This document shows positions 49,909 to 58,408 of a stretch of DNA of 64,000 nt, piece by piece. This stretch comes from Paenibacillus_AA sp045062745 (GTDB taxonomy: Bacteria; Bacillota; Bacilli; Paenibacillales; NBRC-103111), in the NCBI RefSeq assembly GCF_045062745.1, contig NZ_JBJGED010000040.1:1-64000 (forward strand). The letters run 5' to 3'. Every line of letters starts with the position of its first letter. Position 1 is the stretch's first letter. Below the pieces are notes generated by a model. That model saw only the letters and a program-made list of their open reading frames with translations. It made no database searches and was not told the origin of the DNA. The position numbers and the translations under genes are program-made.

Positions 49909-50358
49909 TTACCGCCCTTGCAGCTGCGGCAGCTCCTTGATCATTTTGCCTAATACGCCGTTCACGAACTTGCCCGACTCCTCCGTACCGAAATGCTTGG
50001 ACAGCTCGATCGCTTCGTTAATGACGACCTTCGGCGGCACTTCCTGCCCATGCAGCATCTCGTACGCGGCCAGCCGTAATATCTGGCGGTCTACGCGGGA
50101 CAGCCGGTCCATCTTCCAACCCTTCAAATACTCCGTCAGCACCTCGTCGATCGCCCGCATATGGGTCACGGTCCCTTCCACGAGCTGATGAATGTACTCG
50201 GTCGAGATCGTCTCGCCCTCCGTAAGCGTCAAGTCCGTCTCGTTCTCCCGGCCCGCCTCTTCGACGATCGTGTCGATCGCTTCCTGTGCCGACACTCCGT
50301 TCATCTCCATCTGGAACAAGCTCTGCACGGCAATTTCTCTCGCCAATCTGCGCTTCAT
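49909..50358 (-). CDS. nusB: Transcription antitermination factor NusB
   Basis: A 149-residue all-helical RNA-binding protein acting in rRNA antitermination with NusE. The first helix (MKRRLAREIAVQSLFQMEM) and the C-terminal KVVINEAIELSKHFGTEESGKFVNGVL are typical. GGAGGATTAGC precedes the ATG at 50358. Confidence 0.96.
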   Translation of the reverse strand: MKRRLAREIAVQSLFQMEMNGVSAQEAIDTIVEEAGRENETDLTLTEGETISTEYIHQLVEGTVTHMRAIDEVLTEYLKGWKMDRLSRVDRQILRLAAYEMLHGQEVPPKVVINEAIELSKHFGTEESGKFVNGVLGKMIKELPQLQGR

Positions 50359-50469
50359 GCTAATCCTCCAACACACGAATTCAATCCATTATGCTTTAGT
50401 ATACCAAAAATAACTAGATCCTCACAAACAACCTCTGCCAAGAACCCCCACAAAGTGACAACGGCTCAA

Positions 50470-50560
50470 AAAAAAGAAAAACCCTACGGACCGCGCTCCA
50501 CCATTTTTCTCACGCCCTAAGTGCGAAAAATGCGTAAAACGCCATCCAAAGGGTTTTCCT
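50470..50560 (-). terminator. Branched RNA structure, probably the terminator of the Asp23/AmaP/DUF2273 operon
   Basis: Minus strand outer stem AAAACCCT (50550-50557) / AGGGTTTT (50478-50485), enclosing two hairpins, GCGT-TTT-ACGC (50532-50542) and ATTTTTCGCAC / GTGAGAAAAAT (50503-50531), then TTTCTTTTTTTT. It is more elaborate than a simple terminator. Confidence 0.55.
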
Positions 50561-50571
50561 TACAAAACCAT

Positions 50572-50805
50572 TTACCGGAACTTCCTCCACTGATCGCCGA
50601 TCCGGCGCAGCCAATCGTCCACGTCCGGGAGCTGCTCCTGATCGTCGATCATCTTCCCGACATACAGACAAACCGTGACGATAAAAGCCACGACCAGCAT
50701 ATCCCAGAAGCCGAAGAACAAATAGATGATCGCGAGAAACAGACCGACCGCCGCTCCGACAAGCTTACCCTTGTGCCGTACCCACCATTCGTCTTGCACG
50801 GACAA
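50572..50805 (-). CDS. DUF2273 small membrane protein
   Basis: A 77-residue protein with two transmembrane helices (about 13-33 and 35-52) and a charged tail. Members always sit next to Asp23 and AmaP, as here, and are thought to help anchor that complex. It is 8 bases downstream of amaP. Confidence 0.9.
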   Translation of the reverse strand: MSVQDEWWVRHKGKLVGAAVGLFLAIIYLFFGFWDMLVVAFIVTVCLYVGKMIDDQEQLPDVDDWLRRIGDQWRKFR

Positions 50806-50813
50806 GATCCCTC

Positions 50814-51371
50814 CTATTCGACACGGCTCTTAAAGGTCGTGGATTGCGTCACATTCGCCACGAACACGGATACCCGGGAGACCGGAATGCCGGTCACCTC
50901 TTCGAGATGACTCTTCACGGCCCGCTGCACTTCCTCCGACAAATCGGGGATGGAGCTCTCTCCGTCGACGAGCGCCCGGATTACGATCTCCAGGCCTGCG
51001 TCCGTAACAGAGATCCGGGCTTTCAGATCCTTAACCCCGCGGATGCGCGACGCCGCCTTGAGCGACAAGTTCTCCACCGTCTCGAGCGAGATGCGAATGT
51101 CGCCGAAGTCGGTCCGCTGATCGATCGAAGGCACTTGGGACCGTCCCCGGCGAACCGCTACGTAGAAAAACCGGCACGACACGAGCAGCGCGAACAAGCT
51201 GAGCGCAATGACCGGATAGGCTGTGGAACCCTCGTAATACAAATCGTATAAAACATCGCTCGCCGTATCGAATGGAACCAAGCCGAATGCTGCGACCAGT
51301 ATGTAGATGAGGCCAACTCCCACCAAGATCGTATAGATAAACAGGAGCAGCCGATCCAAAATTTTTACCAC
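50814..51371 (-). CDS. amaP: Alkaline shock response membrane anchor protein AmaP
   Basis: A 185-residue protein with two N-terminal transmembrane helices (about 6-27 and 52-72), then an Asp23-like domain (about 85-180; LKARISVTDAGLEIVIRALVD, TGIPVSRVSVFVANV). In Staphylococcus AmaP holds Asp23 at the membrane. The hairpin at 51400-51426 lies between it and the Asp23 gene. Confidence 0.9.
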   Translation of the reverse strand: MVKILDRLLLFIYTILVGVGLIYILVAAFGLVPFDTASDVLYDLYYEGSTAYPVIALSLFALLVSCRFFYVAVRRGRSQVPSIDQRTDFGDIRISLETVENLSLKAASRIRGVKDLKARISVTDAGLEIVIRALVDGESSIPDLSEEVQRAVKSHLEEVTGIPVSRVSVFVANVTQSTTFKSRVE

Positions 51372-51399
51372 GATGCTTGTCCCCTTCCCGGCATGGAGT

Positions 51400-51426
51400 A
51401 AACCCCCTGACAGTCGTTAGGGGGTT
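51400..51426 (-). terminator. Intra-operon hairpin between the Asp23 gene and amaP
   Basis: AACCCCCT / AGGGGGTT stem with a 10-base loop, followed by only TTTAC on the minus strand. It could act as a partial terminator or a stabiliser, giving more Asp23 than AmaP. Confidence 0.55.
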
Positions 51427-51489
51427 CTCGCAGCGCTTGGCCAGAGCTTGAGTGTGCGCACGGACTAAGCTCATCTCTGGACAAGCGAA

Positions 51490-51903
51490 TTATTTGACTC
51501 GCTGCAAAGCCGTCTCTTCTTCTTCCGGTTTCGCGGCCGTCTTGAAATGCACATCGTGGATATGCACGTTCACTTCGACAACATGGAGCCCGGTCATCGA
51601 TTCGATCGCATGCTTCACGTTGCGCTGAATCTCCGCCGCCACTTCCGGAATCCGATTGCCAAACTCTATAATAATGTTCACGTCAACCGCAGCTTCGCGC
51701 TGACCGACCTCGACCTTCACGCCCTTGGCCAAATTTTTGCGGCCGAGCAGCTCGGCGATCCCGCCGGCGAACCCTCCGCTCATGCCGGCAACGCCGGGCA
51801 CTTCGATCGTGGCCAGACCCGCAATCACTTCGATCACTTCCGGAGCGATCTGAATCGTGCCGATGTCCGTCTTCTCATAATCCGCAGCAGCCATTGTACT
51901 CAT
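51490..51903 (-). CDS. Asp23/Gls24 family envelope stress protein
   Basis: A 137-residue cytoplasmic protein of the alkaline shock family. Core: IQIAPEVIEVIAGLATIEVPG, VDVNIIIEFGNRIPEVAAEIQRN and MTGLHVVEVNVHIHDV. It probably coats the inner membrane with AmaP under cell-envelope stress. GGAGG precedes tandem ATGs; the second (51903) has the better spacing. Confidence 0.93.
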   Translation of the reverse strand: MSTMAAADYEKTDIGTIQIAPEVIEVIAGLATIEVPGVAGMSGGFAGGIAELLGRKNLAKGVKVEVGQREAAVDVNIIIEFGNRIPEVAAEIQRNVKHAIESMTGLHVVEVNVHIHDVHFKTAAKPEEEETALQRVK

Positions 51904-52038
51904 CATACCACCTCCAACAAATTATTCCCCAGAAAGTGAAGCAAAGCTTCTGAGATTATTCCTATTACTTTCCGGGGACCCCGGATTCAAGACTCCCAGA
52001 AACTTTCGTGGACCTTCTAATGCCTGTCTTATTTCATT

Positions 52039-52067
52039 ACTATACCATTTCACAAATTTTATGACAA
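52039..52067 (-). promoter_or_regulatory. Sigma-A-type promoter of the Asp23-AmaP operon
   Basis: Minus strand TTGTCA (52062-52067), 17-base spacer, TATAGT (52039-52044), about 135 bases upstream of the Asp23 gene. Confidence 0.65.
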
Positions 52068-52094
52068 ATCGCGAGGAAACGCTTTGTATCGAGC

Positions 52095-53453
52095 TCAGGA
52101 GTTCGGATCGTTCACATCGTGCTCTTCCAGGAACTTGATATCGAACGTCCCCGCATGGAACAGGTTGTGGTCGAGCAGCTTCAGATGGAACGGAATCGTC
52201 GTATGGATGCCTTCCACGACGAACTCGGCCAGCGCCCGCCGCATCCGGTCGATCGCTTCCTCGCGCGTATGGCCCCAGACGATCAGCTTGGCGATCATCG
52301 AGTCATAGTGCGGGGAGATCGTATAGCCCGGGTAAGCGGCGCTGTCAACCCGGACCCCGGGGCCTCCTGGCGGCAAGTAGAAGCCGATCTGGCCGGCGGA
52401 CGGCATGAAATTGCGCTCCGGGTCCTCGGCGTTGATGCGGCATTCGATCGACCAGCCATTGATCTTCACATCCTGTTGGGTGATCGACAGCGGCTCGCCT
52501 TCGGCCACACGGATCATTTCCTTGATCAAGTCGACGCCCGTGATCATCTCGGTGACCGGATGCTCGACCTGAATCCGCGTGTTCATCTCCATGAAATAGA
52601 ATCGGCCGTCCGGGCCAAGCAGGAACTCAAGCGTGCCCGCTCCGGAGTAATCGACCGCGCGGGCTGCGCGTACCGCGGCTTCACCCATCGCCTGGCGAAT
52701 CTCGGGGGTCAGCACCGGGCATGGCGCTTCCTCGAGCAGCTTCTGGCGGCGGCGCTGGATCGAGCAGTCCCGCTCGCCCAGATGCACGACGTTGCCGTGC
52801 CTATCAGCGATGATCTGAATCTCCACATGCTTCATGCCGGTCAAATATTTCTCCAAGTACACGCCGGAGTTGCCGAATGCCTTTTCGGCTTCCTGCTGGG
52901 CTTGGGTGATTTGCTGAATAAGCGTTTCCTCGTCTTCCGCGATGCGGATGCCCTTGCCTCCGCCGCCGGCGGTCGCCTTAATAATGATCGGATAGCCGAT
53001 CTCCCGGCCGATCCGTACCGCTTCCTCGACGTCTTCGACTAGGCCGTCGGAGCCCGGAATGATCGGGACGCCCGCGTCCTTCATCGTCTGTTTCGCTACC
53101 GACTTGTCGCCCATCCGGTTGATCGCGTCAGGCGACGGGCCGATGAACGTGATGTTGCACGACTCGCAGATCTCGGCGAAATCCGCGTTCTCGGCCAGGA
53201 AGCCGTAGCCCGGGTGGATCGCATCCGATTCGGTCAGCGTAGCCACGCTCATGATATTCGTGAAATTCAAGTAGCTTTCCTTGGAAAGAGTCGGACCGAT
53301 GCAATACGCCTCGTCCGCCATCCGAACGTGCAGCGCTTCGCGGTCCGCCTCGGAGAACACCGCCACGGTGTATATGCCGAGCTCGCGGCAAGCGCGAATG
53401 ATGCGGACGGCGATCTCGCCTCGGTTCGCAATCAATATTTTCTGAAACTTCAT
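52095..53453 (-). CDS. accC: Acetyl-CoA carboxylase, biotin carboxylase subunit
   Basis: A 452-residue ATP-grasp enzyme carboxylating biotin on AccB, the first step of fatty acid synthesis. Motifs: IANRGEIAVRIIRACRELGI at the start, ATP loop KATAGGGGKGIRI, metal/catalytic EMNTRIQVEHPVTE and NGWSIECRINAEDPE. It is 19 bases downstream of accB. Confidence 0.97.
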   Translation of the reverse strand: MKFQKILIANRGEIAVRIIRACRELGIYTVAVFSEADREALHVRMADEAYCIGPTLSKESYLNFTNIMSVATLTESDAIHPGYGFLAENADFAEICESCNITFIGPSPDAINRMGDKSVAKQTMKDAGVPIIPGSDGLVEDVEEAVRIGREIGYPIIIKATAGGGGKGIRIAEDEETLIQQITQAQQEAEKAFGNSGVYLEKYLTGMKHVEIQIIADRHGNVVHLGERDCSIQRRRQKLLEEAPCPVLTPEIRQAMGEAAVRAARAVDYSGAGTLEFLLGPDGRFYFMEMNTRIQVEHPVTEMITGVDLIKEMIRVAEGEPLSITQQDVKINGWSIECRINAEDPERNFMPSAGQIGFYLPPGGPGVRVDSAAYPGYTISPHYDSMIAKLIVWGHTREEAIDRMRRALAEFVVEGIHTTIPFHLKLLDHNLFHAGTFDIKFLEEHDVNDPNS

Positions 53454-53472
53454 GTTACCCGATTCCCTCCAG

Positions 53473-53976
53473 TTATTCCGGCTTCACCAAGAACAAGGGT
53501 TGGTTGTACTCAACCAATTGACCGTCCTCCACCAGGATGTCGACAATCTCGCCCCGGATCTCGGCGTCGATCGGATTCATCAGCTTCATCGCTTCCAGAA
53601 TGCAGACTACGGTCTTCTCGCTTACCTTGTCCCCGATAGAGACATACGGAGCGGCGCCTGGGGCGGACGCCTTATAGAACGTGCCGACCATGGGAGACTT
53701 GATCGTATGTAGGTCGGCTGTGGATTTATCGGACGGAGTCTCGGCCGGAGCCGTCGGGGCGGCCGCTTGTACCGGAGCTGCCACAGGCTGCGGAGCCGCT
53801 GCCGTCGGCGCTGTATACACAGGTTGTACCGTAGGGGCGTGCGTGACGACGACCGATTCGGTTTTCCCAGGCTTGCGAATAAACAGACGGGTTCCCTCAT
53901 TCTCGATTTCCAACTCCGATACGGAGGTTTGATCGATCAGTTTGACCAATTCTTTTATTTCGCTCAGTTTAAACAT
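53473..53976 (-). CDS. accB: Acetyl-CoA carboxylase biotin carboxyl carrier protein
   Basis: A 167-residue carrier. N-terminal helical region, a Pro/Ala/Thr-rich linker (about 45-85), and a biotinyl domain with the biotin attachment Lys in EAMKLMNPI. AAGGAG lies 11 bases before the ATG at 53976. Confidence 0.96.
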   Translation of the reverse strand: MFKLSEIKELVKLIDQTSVSELEIENEGTRLFIRKPGKTESVVVTHAPTVQPVYTAPTAAAPQPVAAPVQAAAPTAPAETPSDKSTADLHTIKSPMVGTFYKASAPGAAPYVSIGDKVSEKTVVCILEAMKLMNPIDAEIRGEIVDILVEDGQLVEYNQPLFLVKPE

Positions 53977-54034
53977 TCCAAGTTTCACTCCTTCAAGAAT
54001 TGGGAAACATGTCCCGGTGTCGAGCAATGAATGT

Positions 54035-54063
54035 ATTATATCACAACGGTGAATAACACATAA
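54035..54063 (-). promoter_or_regulatory. Putative promoter of accBC
   Basis: Minus strand TTATGT (54058-54063), 17-base spacer, TATAAT (54035-54040), 60 bases upstream of accB. The -35 is poor. The rest of the 331-base gap between accB and spoIIIAH shows only the terminator at 54234-54276. Confidence 0.5.
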
Positions 54064-54233
54064 AGATGATTATACCTCACACCGGCCGCCGAGGGAACTG
54101 CCATTATCGCATTCTTCAGGCTCCGGGTCCCCCTCATGGGCAGGACAGCCCTAATGCAATTCTACATCCCCGATGTCGAATCCTTTGATGAACCGTCGGA
54201 ACTTTTGCCGAAAACGGAAATCCGGTCGATAAT

Positions 54234-54276
54234 TAAAAACGGCGAAGGGCCTCGGCCATAGGCGGACCGAAGCCCT
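54234..54276 (-). terminator. Terminator of the spoIIIA operon
   Basis: Minus strand GGGCTTCGG / CCGAGGCCC stem with a loop, followed after TTCGCCG by TTTTTAATT, about 35 bases after the spoIIIAH stop. Confidence 0.7.
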
Positions 54277-54307
54277 AGCAACGTCTTATTGCTAAATGAG
54301 GCCCTTA

Positions 54308-55009
54308 TTACTTGACGTATTGAATCGTGATTTTGTCCGGACCGACGTTCAATTCCTTCATCACGAGATCGACGATCGAGACGCCTTGGCTCTTCTCGAG
54401 CTTAGCCGCTTGCACGACGACCTTCCATTTGCTGCCCTCTTGCAGGACGAGCGCGTTGCTGAAGTCTTTGCCGAGCAGATCTTCCAAATTGGAAACGCGC
54501 GCTTCTTGATCTTGCAGCTTCTCGAGCTCGGTCAGCGCTTGGGACACTTCTTCGGTCGATTTTTTAGAATCGAGGCTGATGTTCATCCATTTCTCGGTGA
54601 GCACGCTCAGTTCTTCATTGCGCTTAATCGCTTGGGCTTTGAAAAAGTCGGAGCCGGAAGTGGCGGTAGTGGACACCTGGCTTATGATTTGCGCATCGGT
54701 TTTACCTGTTGTGCCTGTTGTGCCTGTTGTGCCTGTTGTGCCTGTTGTGCCAGTCGTTCCTGTCGTTCCTGTCGTGCCGGTAGTACCCGTCGTACCCGAC
54801 TTAGTCCCGGACACTTGAGCGGAAGTAGGCTGGGAGGTCGCCCCCGTGGCGGCCGTGCCGGTCGTATCTACCTTAATCTCGCTGCCCTGCAGCTGGCTCG
54901 CGGCTACGTCGACTTCCTTCACGTCCTCGGTGAACAAATAGTAAGCGGACAACACTACCATCAAGCTAAGCATCGACACTAACCAGACCGTTTGGCGTTT
55001 CGCGTTCAT
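54308..55009 (-). CDS. spoIIIAH: Stage III sporulation protein AH
   Basis: A 233-residue mother-cell membrane protein that pairs with forespore SpoIIQ to form the channel (feeding tube) between the two cells. One N-terminal transmembrane helix (about 9-26), then a linker containing nine to ten Gly-Thr-Thr repeats (about 70-102) that is unusual for the family, then the YscJ-like ring domain (about 110-233; SNLEDLLGKDFSNALVLQEG). It is the last gene of the operon. Confidence 0.95.
   Translation of the reverse strand: MNAKRQTVWLVSMLSLMVVLSAYYLFTEDVKEVDVAASQLQGSEIKVDTTGTAATGATSQPTSAQVSGTKSGTTGTTGTTGTTGTTGTTGTTGTTGTTGTTGKTDAQIISQVSTTATSGSDFFKAQAIKRNEELSVLTEKWMNISLDSKKSTEEVSQALTELEKLQDQEARVSNLEDLLGKDFSNALVLQEGSKWKVVVQAAKLEKSQGVSIVDLVMKELNVGPDKITIQYVK
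54705..54800 (-). repeat. 9-base tandem repeat inside spoIIIAH
   Basis: About ten copies of a 9-base unit (CACAACAGG on the coding strand; five exact copies, then diverged copies) encoding Gly-Thr-Thr units. Exact identity of five copies suggests recent expansion by slippage. Confidence 0.9.
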
Positions 55010-55107
55010 TGTTTCATTCCTCCTAAGAATATGGTATGGGATATGGGAAGAGCTTGGACGACTAATGCGATTAAGCTCCGAAGGCCCACGTCACTTTGTG
55101 GGGTGAC

Positions 55108-55740
55108 TCATTGCTTGCGGGGCAGTACGGAGATGCGATGAGGCGGCACATCCAGGCCCCGGCTGACGGCTTCTATAACCATCTGTTTGACGGTGAGGTT
55201 CTCGGCGCCCCTCGCTACGACGACGACCCCCCGGATTTTCGGTTTGATGATCTTCACGACGATCGGCGTCTGATTCCCGGACAGCTCGTACAGCACAACC
55301 TCACCGCTGCGCGTCACTTCCGTCACATTGCGGCTCGCGCCGTTCGTGTCCCTCTCGTTCGTCATTTGCTGCGTATCCTTCGTATTCGTCTGGACGACTC
55401 TCTCTTCCGTCGATTCGATCGTAACCATCACTTGCGCTTCGCCGACCCCGACGATGGACTGCACGATGTCCCGGATCGCGGATTCGTAGGCGTGCTCGTA
55501 GTCGCCGAAACCGGCCGAATCCTTCGGATCCTTGTTCAGGAACGTTTGCTGGGCGTCGGGGGGAGGAGACGCTCTGCCTTCCGGCAGCGGATCGAGCTGT
55601 TTCACGTTCAGGAATCCGTTCATGAGCATCAGGGCCAAGCCGACCAAGCCGATCAAAAGCAGCCATCGCAGTGCGGTGACGCGTTTGCCTCCGCCCTGAC
55701 CGCCTCCGACCCATTTTTCCAATGTTTGCAACCATTTCAT
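55108..55740 (-). CDS. spoIIIAG: Stage III sporulation protein AG
   Basis: A 210-residue protein with one transmembrane helix (about 24-41) and a ring-forming domain (about 80-205; YESAIRDIVQSIVGVGEAQVMV, GVVVVARGAENLTVKQMVIEAV). It forms a 30-subunit ring in the mother-cell membrane of the feeding tube. GAGGTGAGCTC precedes the ATG. Confidence 0.95.
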   Translation of the reverse strand: MKWLQTLEKWVGGGQGGGKRVTALRWLLLIGLVGLALMLMNGFLNVKQLDPLPEGRASPPPDAQQTFLNKDPKDSAGFGDYEHAYESAIRDIVQSIVGVGEAQVMVTIESTEERVVQTNTKDTQQMTNERDTNGASRNVTEVTRSGEVVLYELSGNQTPIVVKIIKPKIRGVVVVARGAENLTVKQMVIEAVSRGLDVPPHRISVLPRKQ

Positions 55741-55744
55741 GAGC

Positions 55745-56485
55745 TCACCTCGCTTTCCGCTGCTCCGATTCGTAGTTCAACTGAATTTGGTTCCGTTTCA
55801 ACTGCCATTGCTGCGTCAGAAGCTCATATAGTTGCGATTTTGCTTGCAGTTCGGCTTCCGTCAAGGGACGGGAGGCGGAGCTCACGGCATTCCCGGCTTC
55901 GGTAACGCCCACTTGCACTTGGATTTGTACCGGCGCCACGGGCGCCATTCCCCTTCCTTGCGTACCGCTCGCGTGCTGCGACGGGTCCGAAGCGGTCCCT
56001 GCAGCCCCATCTATGGGATAAAGGATCGCCTGTACAATGCGAAGCTCAGGCTTTCCGTTGTTGTCCGTTTGAATGTCGACTTGCACGCTTTTCACTCTGA
56101 CCCCCGGGACCGTCTCCAGGCTGCTCTTCACTTCTTCGGCCACCCGGGCTTGCACAAGCTCCTTCGTCTGCTGCTCGTTCGCCGCCTTGAGCTTGCCGGC
56201 TTCCTCCAGCACCGCGTCGAGCGGCTTCATGACCGCGGTTCCCGTCTGGCCCTTGCCGTCCATCAGGGCCGGCAGCTGCTCGACGGAGGCGAGCATGGCG
56301 CGCGTGTCCAGGCTTTTCTGGAACAAGGTGAAGAGCGGGGACAAGAGCGTCAGCAGGATGAACAGGCCGAGTACCGTTCGCACGTACCGCTGCAGGGCGT
56401 TGTTCGGGAGCAGCAGATCGACGAAGGCGGCGAGCAGGATGACGATGATGATCTGCTTCAGCCAGTCGCTCAACCAGGCGATCAC
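55745..56485 (-). CDS. spoIIIAF: Stage III sporulation protein AF
   Basis: A 246-residue protein with two N-terminal transmembrane helices (about 8-25 and 34-52) followed by a soluble ring-like domain (about 100-205). The GTG start follows GGAGG. It is part of the SpoIIIA-SpoIIQ transenvelope complex. Confidence 0.93.
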   Translation of the reverse strand: MIAWLSDWLKQIIIVILLAAFVDLLLPNNALQRYVRTVLGLFILLTLLSPLFTLFQKSLDTRAMLASVEQLPALMDGKGQTGTAVMKPLDAVLEEAGKLKAANEQQTKELVQARVAEEVKSSLETVPGVRVKSVQVDIQTDNNGKPELRIVQAILYPIDGAAGTASDPSQHASGTQGRGMAPVAPVQIQVQVGVTEAGNAVSSASRPLTEAELQAKSQLYELLTQQWQLKRNQIQLNYESEQRKAR

Positions 56486-56506
56486 GGGCGCTCCTCCCTC
56501 TCCGCG

Positions 56507-57769
56507 CTACCGCATCATGACGGTCATGTTGGCGGCGGTGATGATGATGGTAATGGCCAGAAAAAACATCAGGCCTACGGCGGCGAGCGCCGCGAATACG
56601 TACACGAGACTTTTCCCGATGGTCTGCAGGCACGACACGATCGGATTCGAGCCGAGCGGCTGCAGCGCCGCTCCCGCTACGTTGTAGATGAGCGCGAGCG
56701 TCAAAATTTTGAGCGCCGGGAATGCGCACAGGAAGACGATGATGACGACGCCAGCGATGCCGACCGCATTTTTGACCAACAGCGAAGCGCCGATTACGGT
56801 GTCGGACGCATCCGAGAACATCCGGCCTACCACCGGTACGAAGTTGCCGGTGATGTACTTGGCCGTGCGGAGCGTCACCCCGTCGGTTACGGCTCCCGTC
56901 CCGCCTTGCACGGAGATGACCCCCAGGAACACCGTGACCACTACGCCGAGCAGCCCTACGCTCACGTTGCGCAGCAGATTGGCGAGGTTCGTCACCTTGT
57001 ACTTGTCGTTCACCGAGCTGACGATATGCAGCAGCGTCGAGAAGAACAAGAGCGGGAAGACGATCGTGTAGATCAGGGTGCCGATCGTGTGGATCATAAA
57101 AATGATCAGCGGGTGCATCACCGTAACGGTGACGACATTGCCCATCGAAGCGAGCAGCGCCAGGAGCAGCGGGATGACGGCCACCATGAAGTGGATCATG
57201 CTCTCGATCGCGTTCTTCGCATAGCCGATGGCGACATTGAAGCTGTTCACCGCCAGCAGGAGCAGCACCATGTAGGAGATCGCATAGGCGATCTTGCTGA
57301 CCGTATTGCGCTCGAAGGCGGTCTGCAGCGTCTCCAGGATCATGCTGAACACGGTGAGAACGACGATGGAGGCGAGCAGCTTGCCATTGTACAGCACCTC
57401 GTGGAAGAAGTAGCGGACAAAAGCGGTCAGAACCGATCGGAAGCTGAAGCCTTGTTTGCCTGGTACCAGCATGTCCATGAATTTGGGTGTCGCGCTGTCC
57501 GGAAAATACCCGCCATACTCTTTCATCAGCTTGTTCCAATAGCTCTCTACCTGTTCGGTTTGCAAGTGCTCCGCCTGCTTCTCGATCAAAGTGTCGGCCG
57601 GCGAGGCGGCTTGCACTTGGACGGAGACGGCGTCGACGGTGCCGGCGGCCGAAGCGGAGGTTGGGGTGATCCAGTCGGCGAGCTGAGCGATCAGGATCAG
57701 GACGAGCAGGACGCCCGTCAGGCACTGGAGGCGCTGCGATAGCTTGTTCGACGATTCGTGCAGGTTCAT
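56507..57769 (-). CDS. spoIIIAE: Stage III sporulation protein AE
   Basis: A 420-residue polytopic membrane protein with signal peptide (about 15-40) and about seven transmembrane helices, probably the export-apparatus-like component of the complex. Typical segments are YGGYFPDSATPKFMDML and RYFFHEVLYNGKLLASIVVL. Confidence 0.95.
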   Translation of the reverse strand: MNLHESSNKLSQRLQCLTGVLLVLILIAQLADWITPTSASAAGTVDAVSVQVQAASPADTLIEKQAEHLQTEQVESYWNKLMKEYGGYFPDSATPKFMDMLVPGKQGFSFRSVLTAFVRYFFHEVLYNGKLLASIVVLTVFSMILETLQTAFERNTVSKIAYAISYMVLLLLAVNSFNVAIGYAKNAIESMIHFMVAVIPLLLALLASMGNVVTVTVMHPLIIFMIHTIGTLIYTIVFPLLFFSTLLHIVSSVNDKYKVTNLANLLRNVSVGLLGVVVTVFLGVISVQGGTGAVTDGVTLRTAKYITGNFVPVVGRMFSDASDTVIGASLLVKNAVGIAGVVIIVFLCAFPALKILTLALIYNVAGAALQPLGSNPIVSCLQTIGKSLVYVFAALAAVGLMFFLAITIIITAANMTVMMR

Positions 57770-57791
57770 GGCATTGACTCCTGTCTCCTCC

Positions 57792-58181
57792 TTAGGCCGG
57801 CAGCAGCTTGACGACGGTCTCCACGATGACCGTGATGATCGGAATCGCCATGACCATGATGATCACTTTGCCGGCGAGCTCGATCTTCGAGGCGATGGAC
57901 TCTTGACCGGCGTCCCGGACGATCTGGGATCCGAATTCCGCGATATAGGCGATCCCGATGATTTTCAGAATCGTCTTCAGGAAGACCAGGTTGATGTTCG
58001 AATGCGCGGCCAGCTGCTCCAACACTTGGATGACCGCCGAGATTTTGCCGATCAGGAACAGGAAGATGAAGATACCCGTGACCGTCGACAGCAGGAAGGC
58101 GAACAGCGGTTTCTGCTCTTTCAGGATGAGCGCGAGTATGGTCACGATGAAGCCCAGCCCTACTACTTGGATAATTTCCAC
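57792..58181 (-). CDS. spoIIIAD: Stage III sporulation protein AD
   Basis: A 129-residue membrane protein with four transmembrane segments, similar to flagellar or type III export components. The GTG start follows GGTGAG. The C-terminus ends in VIVETVVKLLPA. Confidence 0.93.
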   Translation of the reverse strand: MEIIQVVGLGFIVTILALILKEQKPLFAFLLSTVTGIFIFLFLIGKISAVIQVLEQLAAHSNINLVFLKTILKIIGIAYIAEFGSQIVRDAGQESIASKIELAGKVIIMVMAIPIITVIVETVVKLLPA

Positions 58182-58191
58182 GGCCGCTCAC

Positions 58192-58395
58192 CTACTGGAA
58201 CAGGAAGATCGTTTTGATTTCCTTGAAGAGGTCGTCCAGCAAACTGACGACCATGAACAGGACGACGACGAAGCCGATGACGGTGACCCAGTGCGCCATA
58301 TCTTCCTTGCCCATTTGCTTGAGCACCGTATGAATCATCGCGATGATAATTCCGATGCCGGCGATCTGAAAGATCGCATTCACGTCCACGTTCAT
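58192..58395 (-). CDS. spoIIIAC: Stage III sporulation protein AC
   Basis: A 67-residue protein with two transmembrane helices (about 7-24 and 35-53), resembling SpoIIIAD and export-apparatus subunits. GGAGTGGG precedes the ATG. Confidence 0.93.
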   Translation of the reverse strand: MNVDVNAIFQIAGIGIIIAMIHTVLKQMGKEDMAHWVTVIGFVVVLFMVVSLLDDLFKEIKTIFLFQ

Positions 58396-58408
58396 GTCCG
58401 GCCCACTC

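Noticed and set aside
54705..54800. Short tandem repeats considered as a CRISPR array
   Set aside because: Units are 9 bases with no spacers and lie in frame inside spoIIIAH.
55832..57742. A 636-codon plus-strand open frame opposite spoIIIAF and spoIIIAE
   Set aside because: An antisense shadow; its composition (runs of His, Asp, Arg, Gln) is not protein-like and the minus strand carries certain genes.
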